Positions 41,488 through 49,947 of a stretch of 64,000 nucleotides of DNA are shown piece after piece. Where the stretch lies: positions 1,116,001-1,180,000 of the forward strand of contig NZ_LT906453.1 of NCBI RefSeq assembly GCF_900187045.1, written 5' to 3'. The notes under the pieces were generated by a model. It was not told the origin of the DNA. It made no database searches and saw nothing but the letters and a program-made list of their open reading frames with translations. The position numbers and the translations under genes were made by a program. The first letter of the stretch is position 1, and each line of letters starts with the position of its first letter. Source of the stretch: Dermatophilus congolensis (GTDB lineage Bacteria; Actinomycetota; Actinomycetes; Actinomycetales; Dermatophilaceae).

Positions 41488-42576
41488 ATGACTGCTGCAC
41501 TCGATTTCGCTGTAGAACACAATCCGCACCCAGCGACGCCAGAACAACGTGCCCAGATCCTGTCTGCACCTAAATTCGGTGCTTACTTCACCGATCACAT
41601 GGTTACGGCCACGTGGTCTGAGCAGCGGGGGTGGCATGAGGGACGTGTGGGCCCCTATGTGTCGTTCAGTATCGACCCGGCTGCGGGGATTCTGCACTAT
41701 GGGCAGGCTGTGTTCGAGGGGCTCAAGGCCTATCGCCATGAAGACGGGTCGGTGTGGAGTTTCCGCCCAGAGGCTAACGCTGAACGTATGGCTTCTAGTT
41801 GCCGCAGGTTGGCTCTGCCTGAGTTGCCAACGCGGGATTTCCTCGAGTCCATCACTGCACTGGTGCAGGTCGATAACGCTTGGGTTCCGCCTTTCGGGGT
41901 GGGAGAGTCTTCTTTGTATTTGCGGCCTTTTGTGTTCGCTAGTGAGGCCTTTCTTGGAGTGCGCCCGGCACGGGAGGTCACCTACGCGCTGATTGCTTCA
42001 CCTGCAGGGGCGTATTTTTCCGGTGGGGTTTCTCCGGTGACGTTGTGGATTTCGACGACATATTCACGGGCTGGGCGAGGTGGAACAGGGGCAGCCAAAT
42101 GTGGCGGTAACTATGCCTCTTCGTTGGCTGGGCAGCTGGAGGGCATTTCTCACGGTGCTGAGCAGGTAGTTTTTCTGGACTCAGAGACCCAAACTTTTGT
42201 CGATGAGCTCGGCGGCATGAACATTTTCTTTGTTTATCGCGATGGGCGTTTGGTGACACCGGAGTTGACGGGGTCAATTCTGGAGGGAGTGACACGACGT
42301 TCGGTGTTGACTCTTGGTGCTGAGATGGGCTTAAACGTCCAGGAACGCCGAGTTCCGGTGCAGGAGTGGAAAGACGGCGTTGCGTCCGGCGAAATTACGG
42401 AGGCTTTTGCCTGTGGAACTGCTGCGGTTATTACTCCCATCGGGGATGTTCTCTGGGAGGGAGGATCAATGTCGCACGGCGCTCCGGTAGTGGCTTCGAA
42501 GATTCGCAGTACGCTTCTCGACGTTCAATATGGACGGATCGAGGACGGCCACGGATGGATGAAGCGACTGGTGTAA
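41488..42576 (+). CDS. ilvE: branched-chain amino-acid aminotransferase
   Basis: 362-residue fold-type IV PLP transaminase that interconverts Leu, Ile, Val and their 2-keto acids. Signatures: GILHYGQAVFEGLKAYRHED, PLP Lys204 in GAAKCGGNYASSLAGQ, DELGGMNIFFVY and EAFACGTAAVITPIG. All catalytic residues are present, unlike IlvC. ATG 41488 has AAGGAAAGAG upstream. It can work in synthesis or degradation, so its intact state does not prove de novo branched-chain synthesis. The 3' end overlaps the next small gene by 22 nt. Confidence 0.95.
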   Translation: MTAALDFAVEHNPHPATPEQRAQILSAPKFGAYFTDHMVTATWSEQRGWHEGRVGPYVSFSIDPAAGILHYGQAVFEGLKAYRHEDGSVWSFRPEANAERMASSCRRLALPELPTRDFLESITALVQVDNAWVPPFGVGESSLYLRPFVFASEAFLGVRPAREVTYALIASPAGAYFSGGVSPVTLWISTTYSRAGRGGTGAAKCGGNYASSLAGQLEGISHGAEQVVFLDSETQTFVDELGGMNIFFVYRDGRLVTPELTGSILEGVTRRSVLTLGAEMGLNVQERRVPVQEWKDGVASGEITEAFACGTAAVITPIGDVLWEGGSMSHGAPVVASKIRSTLLDVQYGRIEDGHGWMKRLV

Positions 42577-42776
42577 AAGACGCTGTACGCAGTGAAAGTG
42601 ATTACACGAAAGGTCGATGGAAAGTTGCGCCGCAGCGGGCATCTCAGCTGCTTGCTGGGACGGTAGCGATGACGCTGGTCATGTTTTTGCTCTCAGAGTC
42701 ATGGCTGTGGTTTTTGGCTATTCCGTTGCTGACATGGCTGATGTATGGATCTGGAGAATCCACCGATGCGCACTGA
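42555..42776 (+). CDS. small membrane protein, unknown function
   Basis: 73 residues from ATG 42555, inside the end of ilvE in another frame (22-nt overlap). A hydrophilic N-terminus (MDEATGVKDAVRSESDYTKG) is followed by two close hydrophobic stretches (QLLAGTVAMTLVMFLLS and WLWFLAIPLLTWLMYG). GAGGAC lies upstream. The arrangement suggests coupled translation with ilvE. No family recognised. Confidence 0.6.
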   Translation: MDEATGVKDAVRSESDYTKGRWKVAPQRASQLLAGTVAMTLVMFLLSESWLWFLAIPLLTWLMYGSGESTDAH

Positions 42777-42791
42777 GAACCTGGCGTGAAA

Positions 42792-43754
42792 TCACTTGTG
42801 TAGTAGTGCTTCGCATGCCTGGATAAGCCGGGTGCGTAGTTCGGTGGCGGCGCTGGCGAGTGTGCGCTGCTGGGCCACGTACTCGGCACGTCCCGATGTC
42901 GTCTCGATACGTATGGGCGTGATGTCCAGATCGCTCAGGTCGTAGGGGCTGGCCGCCATGTCTAGGTATCGGGCACGCATGGCATGGTCGAACATGTCGA
43001 TAACTAGTTCGCTGGGCACGGCAGGTAGTAGCGCCGCGGCATATCGATATAGATCCATGCCTGCGTGAAGACAACCAGGCTGTTCATGGTTGATCTGGGT
43101 TTCTCGTGTTGGATGCTCCCGGTTCAGAGGCTGCGCTTGTGGCGTGAAGAACCGGAACGCGTCGTAATGGGTGCAATTCACCGGCAGCGATTCGACTACC
43201 TCGTTTGTGCCTTCCGCGCCCAAACGCAAGGGGGCAGGATGTCTCCTCTGGTCAGCGTCTTGATAAACCATTGCCCATTCGTGTAGTCCGAAGCAGGCAT
43301 AGCTGGGGGTACGGGCCGCAGTGGCGACGAGAAGATCACGCACGTAGCGCACAAATTTTCCCCGATTAGCCAGAAAAGCAGGCACATCCACGTGCGTGAA
43401 GGTGTGGCCGTCACGTTCTTGGGTCACGTAGTAGCGCATGCGGGCATGCTCGGCAGCGTCGATCAATGTGATGTCGGGGCCAGGATGCCACTGGCGAAGC
43501 TGACCGGGAGTGTGTCGGTAGTACACCCAGATGAAATCTTCGACAGCATGTTTTTGGCCGTGAGAACGTCGCTCAAGGTGGGCGCGGGTACGTGCATCGA
43601 CGCGCTCGTGATGTTCTTGAGCTGCGCGTCTCCACGTATCGGGCGGCAAAACAGTGTTGGTCAGGGCGGACACCAGGTCAGGGTATCCAGCTCGCGCATG
43701 CACGCCCACTCGTGGTGATTTTTCCCCCGCGTGCCCAGAGGCAGCCACGGACAT
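42792..43754 (-). CDS. protein of the actinobacterial '3-methyladenine DNA glycosylase' family
   Basis: About 320 residues. The block VLPPDTWRRAAQEHHERVDA, then HAVEDFIWVYYRHTPGQLRQ and WHPGPDITL, is shared by a family in Streptomyces and relatives that databases call 3-methyladenine DNA glycosylase. I see no helix-hairpin-helix or other clear glycosylase motif, so the enzymatic label is weak. It contains many His, Tyr and Trp residues and no signal peptide. Start is uncertain: ATG 43754 is used here; TTG 43799 adds 15 residues. It is transcribed towards ilvE and divergent from the FAH-family gene. Confidence 0.7.
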   Translation of the reverse strand: MSVAASGHAGEKSPRVGVHARAGYPDLVSALTNTVLPPDTWRRAAQEHHERVDARTRAHLERRSHGQKHAVEDFIWVYYRHTPGQLRQWHPGPDITLIDAAEHARMRYYVTQERDGHTFTHVDVPAFLANRGKFVRYVRDLLVATAARTPSYACFGLHEWAMVYQDADQRRHPAPLRLGAEGTNEVVESLPVNCTHYDAFRFFTPQAQPLNREHPTRETQINHEQPGCLHAGMDLYRYAAALLPAVPSELVIDMFDHAMRARYLDMAASPYDLSDLDITPIRIETTSGRAEYVAQQRTLASAATELRTRLIQACEALLHK

Positions 43755-43869
43755 GCTGTGAGCCAGCCTGAGCCGGGACGACCCTGCCTTCTTAGGCAAC
43801 TAGGCTTCGCCAAGAGCTGACCAGGTGGCTGCATCCAGGCAGACACCTATTGCATAAGAAGGGGAACGC

Positions 43870-44652
43870 ATGCGGATCGTTCGGTTTGTGCACGAAGATG
43901 AGGCGCCCAGTTATGGCGTTATCCAGGGAGATCCGGGTGAAGAGTGGATTGCTGCGGTCGCCGGTGACCCTCTGTACACACAAGTCACTGGTACCGGGCA
44001 GCGTTTCGAATTGGACCAGGTTCGCCTGGTGGCGCCGGTGCTACCACGCAGCAAAGTTATTGGCGTGGGCCGTAACTACGCTGACCACGCCGCGGAACTA
44101 GGGAACGAGGCACCTGCTCAGCCTGGGCTTTTCTTCATCCCGAATACTGCCGTGGCTGGCCCGGATGACCCGGTTGTGATTCCTCCTTTTGTTGAGGAAG
44201 TCAGTTTTGAAGCTGAACTGGCTGTGGTGATCGGCACGATGTGTAAAGACGTCCCAGCGTCCAGGGCTATGGATGTCATTTTTGGTTACACCTGCGCCAA
44301 TGACGTCACTGCTCGTGATTTGCAAAAGACTGACCTGCAATGGGCCCGTGCCAAGGGACTTGATACCTTCTGCCCGCTTGGTCCGTGGATCGAAACGGAC
44401 CTTGACCCTTCGGCGCTGGCTATACGTAGCCGGGTTGATGGTGAGCTTGCTCAAGATGGCGCCACGAGCGACATGGTCTTCGATGTAGCGGCGTTAATCG
44501 AGTACGTTTCTGCTGCCTTCACCCTTTTGCCCGGAGACGTGATCCTTACCGGTACTCCTGCGGGAGTTGGTTCGGTACGGGCCGGGCAGCGTGTCGAGAT
44601 CGAGATCGAAGGGATCGGGGCTTTCTCTAACCCATTTGTTCGCCGCGACTAA
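43870..44652 (+). CDS. fumarylacetoacetate hydrolase family protein
   Basis: 260-residue FAH-family enzyme (possibly a 2-hydroxyhepta-2,4-diene-1,7-dioate isomerase or acylpyruvase type). The core has KVIGVGRNYADHAAELG, VSFEAELAVVIG with metal-binding acidic residues, GYTCANDVTARDLQ, and LLPGDVILTGTPAGVG near the C-terminus. GAAGGGGAA precedes ATG 43870. In M. tuberculosis the homologue Rv2993c is next to gltX; here about 9 kb of nucleoside genes lie between them. Substrate not predictable from sequence alone. Confidence 0.9.
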   Translation: MRIVRFVHEDEAPSYGVIQGDPGEEWIAAVAGDPLYTQVTGTGQRFELDQVRLVAPVLPRSKVIGVGRNYADHAAELGNEAPAQPGLFFIPNTAVAGPDDPVVIPPFVEEVSFEAELAVVIGTMCKDVPASRAMDVIFGYTCANDVTARDLQKTDLQWARAKGLDTFCPLGPWIETDLDPSALAIRSRVDGELAQDGATSDMVFDVAALIEYVSAAFTLLPGDVILTGTPAGVGSVRAGQRVEIEIEGIGAFSNPFVRRD

Positions 44653-44685
44653 CTAGCTGCAGCGCAGCAAATGGTGACACATCGA

Positions 44686-44715
44686 ACGAATGTGCCACCA
44701 CAGAGTTACGAATGT
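44686..44715. promoter_or_regulatory. direct repeat upstream of deoD, possible regulator site
   Basis: ACGAATGT occurs at 44686-44693 and 44708-44715, 22 bp apart start to start (about two helical turns), 60-90 bp before deoD. The flanks CGAAC (44683-44687) and GTTCG (44714-44718) also form an inverted pair. TATCGT at 44729-44734 could be the -10 box. Candidate operator for the SorC/DeoR regulator at 47 kb; inference. Confidence 0.35.
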
Positions 44716-44774
44716 TCGCCCCGCGAGTATCGTCATGGCATCCACAGCCTCCACCGTTGAAGGAGAGAAGTCGC

Positions 44775-45491
44775 GTGTCCTCCAAGAGCACCCCCCACAT
44801 CAACCCCAAGGGCGTCGAAATCGCAGAAACCGTGTTGCTTCCCGGTGACCCGCTACGCGCTAAATTCGTCGCCGAGAACTACCTCGAAGACGTTGTTCAG
44901 TTCAACGATGTCCGTAACATGCTTGGCTTCACCGGCACCTTCAACGGCACCCCCGTTTCCGTGATGGGAACAGGCATGGGGATTCCTTCGATCAGCATCT
45001 ACTCCTGGGAACTAGTCAACGTTTTCGGAGCGAAAAAGCTGATTCGCATTGGCTCCTGTGGCTCCATGCAGAAGGAGATCGACCTTTACGACATCATCAT
45101 TGCCCAGGCCGCTTCCACTGACTCCCGGATTCTCGAACACTACGGTTTGCCGGGCACCCTGGCTCCTACCGGTTCATGGCGCCTGCTCAGCGCCATCACC
45201 AAGCAGGCCGAAGCCAACGGTGTGCCGGTTCACGTCGGAAACGTTCTTTCCAGCGATGTTTTCTACAACGACGACAACACCGTCAACGAACGGTGGGCCC
45301 GCATGGGTGTCCTGGGCGTCGAAATGGAAAGTGCAGGCCTTTACGCCATCGCAGCCCGCGCTGGCGTCGACGCCTTGGGCGTCTTCACCGTCTCGGACAA
45401 CCTTGTCACTGGCGGCAAAACCACACCCGAAGAGCGCCAGACTGCTTTCACCCGCATGATGGAGCTCGCCCTACCCCTGGCAAACGCATGA
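44775..45491 (+). CDS. deoD: purine-nucleoside phosphorylase, DeoD type
   Basis: 238-residue hexameric PNP that phosphorolyses purine (deoxy)ribonucleosides to base and pentose 1-phosphate. It starts MSSKSTPHINPKGVEIAETV and contains VLLPGDPLRAKFVAENYLED, MLGFTGTFNGTPVSVMGTGM, IRIGSCGSMQ, GVEMESAGLYAIA and the catalytic Asp region TVSDNLVTGG. GTG 44775 has AGGAGAG about 9 nt upstream. The stop overlaps the MFS gene (ATGA). It opens the nucleoside catabolic locus. Confidence 0.95.
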   Translation: MSSKSTPHINPKGVEIAETVLLPGDPLRAKFVAENYLEDVVQFNDVRNMLGFTGTFNGTPVSVMGTGMGIPSISIYSWELVNVFGAKKLIRIGSCGSMQKEIDLYDIIIAQAASTDSRILEHYGLPGTLAPTGSWRLLSAITKQAEANGVPVHVGNVLSSDVFYNDDNTVNERWARMGVLGVEMESAGLYAIAARAGVDALGVFTVSDNLVTGGKTTPEERQTAFTRMMELALPLANA

Positions 45492-46897
45492 ACACTATGA
45501 AAGAACACGCCCGCACTGCGCTGGATCCTCGGCGCGCTGTGCCGGTGCTCCTATTTGTTTTTGTTTTCTCCCTTGTCATCGATAACGGCTTTAAGACGAT
45601 GACTGGGCCTATGGCTGCGGCGTTGGGGATTAGCGCCAAAACCGCCAGCTTGCAGGCCTCTCTTGCCGGAGTGATCATCGGTATCGGTGCGGTGGTCTAC
45701 GCCGCTCTAGCCGACTCGATCAGCATCCGTAAGCTCATGGTCACCGGTATTGGTCTGATCGCTGTGGGCTCTGTGATTGGCTTCGTGTTTTCGAACTCGT
45801 GGCCACTGGTGCTTGCCGGTCGCCTCATCCAGACGTGCGGATTGGCTGCTGCGGAAACTCTCTACGTCATTTACGTCACGAAGTACCTGTCGGAAACAGA
45901 CCAGAAGAAATACCTGGGCTACTCCACTGCTGCGTTCCAGGCGGGGCTGCTCGTTGGTGCACTGACGAGCGGTTTCATTTCTGCGAACGTGTCATGGACT
46001 GCCATGTTCCTCATCCCGCTCATTCTCGTTTTGACGATCCCAGCCATTCACAAGATGGTTCCTGAGGATGAGGCCTTCGAGGGCAACCTGGATCTTTTTG
46101 GTCTGCTCATTGTCGCGGTGTTCGCAGCCAGCCTCATCATGTACATGCAGGAATATGCGCCTGTATGGCTGATCCCAGTGATTGTTTCGCTGCCATTGTT
46201 CGCGTGGCATGTGCGCAGTCATGAACGCGCTTTGGTGCGTCCGGAGTTCTTCACCAATGGCTGGTACGTGACCGCTTTGGTGCTCGTGTTTATTATTTAC
46301 ACGGCACAGCTGGGCTACATCTTCTTGCTGCCTTTCGCCGCGAAGTCTTTGCACGGTTTGGGGCAAGATCAAGCATCGCTGCTCATGGTCCCAGGGTATG
46401 TGTGCGCGGTTCTTGTCGGTATTCTCTCCGGGCAAATCGGTCGATTCCTCAGCTCGCGCGTGACCATTTTCACTGCGCTGGGAATGATTTTTTCCTCGCT
46501 CGTTCTGGGGGCTGTGCTGATAGAGATCAGCTTGCCTGTTTTGGTGGTGTCGATCGTGCTGTTCGCTTCCGGTTTTGCGTTGATGTACGCGCCGCTGGTG
46601 AACACCTCTTTGCAGAAAATTCCTGCTGCTAAATCCGGTATCGCGATCGGGTTCTATAACCTCACAATCAACATCGCAATCCCGTTGGGTATCGCGTACA
46701 CGGCCAAACTGCAAGACATCGCTCCGACGTGGTTCGGTGCTTTGTCGCTGTCTCGTTCCCACGATGGTCGGGTCTATTCGACGATCACCTGGGTGCTTGC
46801 GCTGGTGGCGTTGAGCGGCATGGTTATCTACTTCTTGTGCGACCGAGTATTGGTAGCACGTGACAAGAGCGCTGCAGCTCAGGTGCCTGCTTCGTAA
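45488..46897 (+). CDS. MFS transporter, probably for nucleosides or bases
   Basis: 469-residue membrane protein with 12 or more helices and MFS-like loops (YAALADSISIRKLMVTGIGL after helix 2, GRLIQTCGLAAAETLYVIYV). ATG 45488 overlaps the deoD stop (ATGA), so it is coupled to purine-nucleoside phosphorylase. The context suggests uptake of nucleosides or export of bases; the sequence also recalls DHA2-type drug exporters. Its stop codon lies at the edge of a 70-bp palindrome shared with the convergent regulator gene. Confidence 0.85.
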   Translation: MNTMKEHARTALDPRRAVPVLLFVFVFSLVIDNGFKTMTGPMAAALGISAKTASLQASLAGVIIGIGAVVYAALADSISIRKLMVTGIGLIAVGSVIGFVFSNSWPLVLAGRLIQTCGLAAAETLYVIYVTKYLSETDQKKYLGYSTAAFQAGLLVGALTSGFISANVSWTAMFLIPLILVLTIPAIHKMVPEDEAFEGNLDLFGLLIVAVFAASLIMYMQEYAPVWLIPVIVSLPLFAWHVRSHERALVRPEFFTNGWYVTALVLVFIIYTAQLGYIFLLPFAAKSLHGLGQDQASLLMVPGYVCAVLVGILSGQIGRFLSSRVTIFTALGMIFSSLVLGAVLIEISLPVLVVSIVLFASGFALMYAPLVNTSLQKIPAAKSGIAIGFYNLTINIAIPLGIAYTAKLQDIAPTWFGALSLSRSHDGRVYSTITWVLALVALSGMVIYFLCDRVLVARDKSAAAQVPAS

Positions 46898-46964
46898 ATT
46901 CGTGCATACGTGTGTGGGGCGGGATCTGACCAGATCCCGCCCCACACACGTATGCACGAATTTA
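46895..46964. terminator. 70-bp perfect palindrome, bidirectional terminator
   Basis: Arms of 34 bp (46895-46928 and 46931-46964) are exact complements with only AC between them. Each outer end is the TAA stop codon of one of the convergent genes (MFS gene at 46895-46897; regulator at 46962-46964 on the minus strand). The stem includes GGGGCGGGATCTG and would form an extremely stable hairpin in either transcript. Confidence 0.92.
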
Positions 46965-47900
46965 GCAGTCGTTGTCGATGATGAGCCGGGCAGTGTCGAT
47001 GTCAGTGGCCAGATGTGTGGCGTAGCCAGCGCGTAGCGCTACTGCGAGTGCTTCTGCCTTTCTGATCCCACCGGCGACGATCAGGCGTGTGTCTTTCTCG
47101 CGCAGCTTCTCCAGGGGGATGGCGATGGTGCGCTCATCGACGCTGCTGAGGAATGGTGAACCGGTTGAATCGAAGAATCGGGAGCAGATGTCGCCGACGG
47201 CATGGTCGAGGATTGCTTTTTCTTCGTTTTCGGTGAGTTGACCAATTTTGAGAAGGACGGATTCTTGGGATACCGCTCCGACGGTGAAAACGGCCACGGT
47301 TGCTTCTAGGCCCAGGTTGAGCAGTCTGCGAATGTGACGGTCTTGTTCGACTAGGTGTTTCACTTCGGGGGAGTCGAATATGACTGGAAGAGGCAGTGGC
47401 CATGCGTATGCGTTGAAGGCATGCGTGAACATGGTCATGGTTTCGAGGTCGTTGGTGGAGCGTGGTGTGAGGGAGATTCCACCTTTGAGCTGGATGAATT
47501 GCACACCGCGGCGAGGTTGGGGTTCTAGCGCTAGTGCGATTGAGTGCATGCTGCGTCCCCAGGCGATTCCAACGAGGTCGCCGTCGGTCACAATGTCTTG
47601 GAGCATGCTTGCCCCGAGGCGCCCTAGCTCGCGTGTTAATTCAGGGTCGATGGGGTGGTCGTGGACGAGTCGCACTTCTTGTAGGCCAAACCGTGTGCGT
47701 AATTCGTCGGCGAGCTCTGCGCCGCTTTCACGGGGGTCGTGGATTTCTACGGTGACGAAACCGCGGTCTTTGGCGTGTTGAATGAGTTTGCTCACTGTTG
47801 GGCGGGAGATACCCAGGCGCGTGGCGATTTCGTTTTGCGATAGCTCGTAGCGGTAGTACAGCTTCACAACTTCGAGGGCCTGCGAATCACGCGGTGTCAT
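46962..47900 (-). CDS. deoR: SorC-family regulator, DeoR-type deoxyribonucleoside regulator
   Basis: 312-residue regulator. The N-terminal helix-turn-helix shows VVKLYYRYELSQNEIATRLG and ISRPTVSKLIQHAKDRGFV; the C-terminal effector domain contains GDLVGIAWGRSMHSIALAL, VQFIQLKGGISL, TVGAVSQ and VAGGIRKAEALAVALRAG. B. subtilis DeoR, of the same family, responds to deoxyribose 5-phosphate and represses deoC-nupC-pdp. The gene lies among deoD, cdd, nupC, deoA and deoC, so the same role is inferred. AGGAGAA precedes ATG 47900. A palindrome just upstream may be an autoregulatory site. Confidence 0.88.
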   Translation of the reverse strand: MTPRDSQALEVVKLYYRYELSQNEIATRLGISRPTVSKLIQHAKDRGFVTVEIHDPRESGAELADELRTRFGLQEVRLVHDHPIDPELTRELGRLGASMLQDIVTDGDLVGIAWGRSMHSIALALEPQPRRGVQFIQLKGGISLTPRSTNDLETMTMFTHAFNAYAWPLPLPVIFDSPEVKHLVEQDRHIRRLLNLGLEATVAVFTVGAVSQESVLLKIGQLTENEEKAILDHAVGDICSRFFDSTGSPFLSSVDERTIAIPLEKLREKDTRLIVAGGIRKAEALAVALRAGYATHLATDIDTARLIIDNDC

Positions 47901-47912
47901 AAAGCAATTCTC

Positions 47913-47927
47913 CTGTGCTAAGCACAG
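47913..47927. promoter_or_regulatory. palindrome just upstream of deoR (CTGTGCT-A-AGCACAG)
   Basis: 7-bp perfect arms around a central A, 13 bp before the deoR start. It overlaps the next hairpin by one base. Possible autoregulatory operator. Confidence 0.4.
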
Positions 47928-47963
47928 CGTCCCGCCGAGACCGTGAAGGTATCGACGGGACGC
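47927..47963 (-). terminator. hairpin between nupC and deoR
   Basis: 8-bp arms GCGTCCCG (47927-47934) and CGGGACGC (47956-47963), 21-nt loop. It lies 20 bp after the nupC stop on the minus strand and could attenuate read-through into deoR. Moderate strength. Confidence 0.5.
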
Positions 47964-47983
47964 CTATCAAGCGATCAGGGCTG

Positions 47984-49202
47984 TCAGCTCATGACGACGC
48001 CGACAATGGCGGCGTTGAGCAGGTTGGTGCACATACCGGCAAGCAGGGCCAGGGGGCCGAGTTTGGCGACTTCGCCGCGACGCTCGGGGACCAAGCTTCC
48101 AAAAGCACCGATTTGGATAGCGATCGAGGAGAAGTTCGCGAAGCCAGCCAAGGCGAAGCTGGAGATCAGCACTGCCTTGGGTGACAAGGTAGCAACCTGC
48201 TGGCTGAAGGCGGTGTAGCCAACGAACTCGTTGAGAACGGTCTTTTGACCGATGAAGTTGCCGACCAGTCCTGCTTCTTCCCATGGTGCGCCGATGACCC
48301 ATGCGACGGGGGAGAGGACGACACCGAAGAGGCCTTCGAGTGTCCATTCGGGGTGGCCGAACCAGCCGCCAATGCCGCCGATGATTGCCGAGACCAAAGC
48401 GATGAGGGCAATGAATGCGATGAGCAGGCAGGCGACGCACACGGCGATGCGGCCACCGTTGAGGGCACCGTTTCCGAGGGCGTCGATGACGTTGCGGGAT
48501 TCGGTGTCGCGAACGTTGCGGACGTTGGCGTCAGCTTCTGGTTCTTCCATTTCGGGCATGAGGGCTTTAGCCATGATGAGCGAGCCAGGTGCGTTCATCA
48601 CGCTTGCTGCCAGCAGGGTAGGGCAGAGGTGCGCCGAGTAGGGAGTACCCGATCAAGGTGGAGCCAGCAACAGCTGCGAAACCACCGGTCATACAGGTGA
48701 ACAATTCAGCTTTGGTGAGTTTGCGGATGTACGGCGCAATCATGAGTGGGGCCTCGGTTTGGCCGAGGAAAATCACTGTTGAGGCCCACACGCCTTCGAT
48801 TTTCGAAATGCCTAGGAGCTTTTGTAGCCCGGTACCGACGATGTCGACGAATAGCTGGATGACGCGCAGGTAGTAGAGTGCGCCGATCAGTGCTCCGAAG
48901 AACACGATGACGGGCAGTACGTTCAGGGCGAAGACGAACCCGTTGTTGTTGGTAGGCAGCAGCCCGCCGAAGACGAATTGTGTTCCTTTATCGGTGAAGT
49001 TGATTAGGGAGGTAAGCCCGCCAGCTACCCAGGAGAGTGCTTTGAATCCGGGTTCCCATTTGAGAACGAGGAATGCGAAGGCGACCTGCATGGCTAGGCC
49101 TACGGCCAGGGTGCGCCATTTGATGTGGCGGCGATTGCGCGAGATGCCGATGGCGAGCGCGAAGATCAGGGCAATGCCGATAAGGCCTTGGAAGCGCTCC
49201 AT
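47984..49202 (-). pseudogene. nupC: CNT-family nucleoside transporter, frameshifted
   Basis: Two overlapping minus-strand frames together make one NupC-type concentrative nucleoside transporter of about 405 residues. The first (49202 to 48567) runs from MERFQGLIGIALIFALAIGI to STLIGYSLLGAPLPY and then goes off into a short unrelated tail. The second (to 47984) continues with the family sequence LAASVMNAPGSLIMAKALMP and ends NLLNAAIVGVVMS. The change occurs at the GGG at 48616-48618 (plus strand), where one extra G gives CCC in place of CC. Everything else is intact, so this is a fresh frameshift, a sequencing error or recoding. TAATG couples it to cdd. Confidence 0.88.
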
Positions 49203-49654
49203 TAGTTGTCCTTGTTTTCGTGAGTGGGCGTGGGGTTGAGCGATTCGGGACCGAAGCTGTGTGGCAGGAGGGTCTCGAAGGGAATCGAGATGGGTGTGCC
49301 GTCTTCGCTTTCGACGATTACGTCGATACAGCCGAATTCGCGGAGTACCTGGCGGCAGCCGCCGCAGGGGTAACAGGGAGCGCCACGCAAGCCGACGATG
49401 GCGACGGCTGCGATTGTGCGGTCGGTTTCGTCTGCAGCCACCATGGTGGATACCGCGCCACGCTCAGCACATAGGCCAAGGGGGTAGGCGGCGTTTTCCA
49501 CGTTGCAGCAGGTGACTACGCGCCCGCCGCCGGTCAGGAGGGCTGCGCCGACGGGGAAGGAGCTGTACGGCGCGTATGCGCGCGATGCGGCCGTGCGCGC
49601 AGCCTCCAAGAGTTGGTCGGCAGTGGGGCGACTGCAAGGGGGTGAAGTGGTCAT
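49202..49654 (-). CDS. cdd: cytidine deaminase
   Basis: 150-residue zinc enzyme that deaminates cytidine and deoxycytidine to uridine forms. The active-site blocks are complete: CNVENAAYPLGLCAERGAV with catalytic Glu and the first zinc Cys, and PCGGCRQVLREFG with two more zinc Cys. The stop and the nupC start share a base (TAATG). The C-terminal tail PESLNPTPTHENKDN is a hydrophilic addition. It is divergent from deoA across a region with a clear operator-like dyad. Confidence 0.95.
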   Translation of the reverse strand: MTTSPPCSRPTADQLLEAARTAASRAYAPYSSFPVGAALLTGGGRVVTCCNVENAAYPLGLCAERGAVSTMVAADETDRTIAAVAIVGLRGAPCYPCGGCRQVLREFGCIDVIVESEDGTPISIPFETLLPHSFGPESLNPTPTHENKDN

Positions 49655-49783
49655 CGTCGTGCATCTTCCTGGCCGTCTCCGTCGACGGCTTCGTGTGGCT
49701 CATCACCGTTGCCGAAGTCGTGATGTTCACTGTTTTCGTCGTGGTTATGAGTGAGGGTGTGCTGCAAGAGTGCCGTACCGAAC

Positions 49784-49809
49784 TTTTGTAATCAAGCTTG
49801 TTGACAAAA
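49784..49809. promoter_or_regulatory. 26-bp operator-like dyad between cdd and deoA
   Basis: TTTTGT-AAT-CAAGCTTG-TTG-ACAAAA: outer 6-bp arms and an 8-bp central palindrome are perfectly symmetric. It overlaps TTGACA (49801-49806), a consensus -35 box pointing to deoA. A repressor such as the SorC-type DeoR at 47 kb would block both divergent transcripts. Strong symmetry; the binding protein is inferred. Confidence 0.6.
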
Positions 49810-49947
49810 GTGCATGGAGGTTCACAGGATGGGTGGCAATCGCGGACGGGACACCAGTGCCCGGCACCGCCCGAGCGGCAGCCATCCAGACACCGGCACC
49901 ATTCGCGACGGGTCCGAAGAAGCACTCGAGGCACATGGAGTGAAGTG

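Noticed and set aside
45992-46957. 321-residue open frame opposite the MFS transporter
   Set aside because: Extremely Arg/His/Gln-rich; runs into the 70-bp palindrome; antisense artefact.
48600-48640. Programmed +1 frameshift in nupC
   Set aside because: No slippery codon plus stop or stimulatory structure is evident; mutation or sequencing error is simpler.
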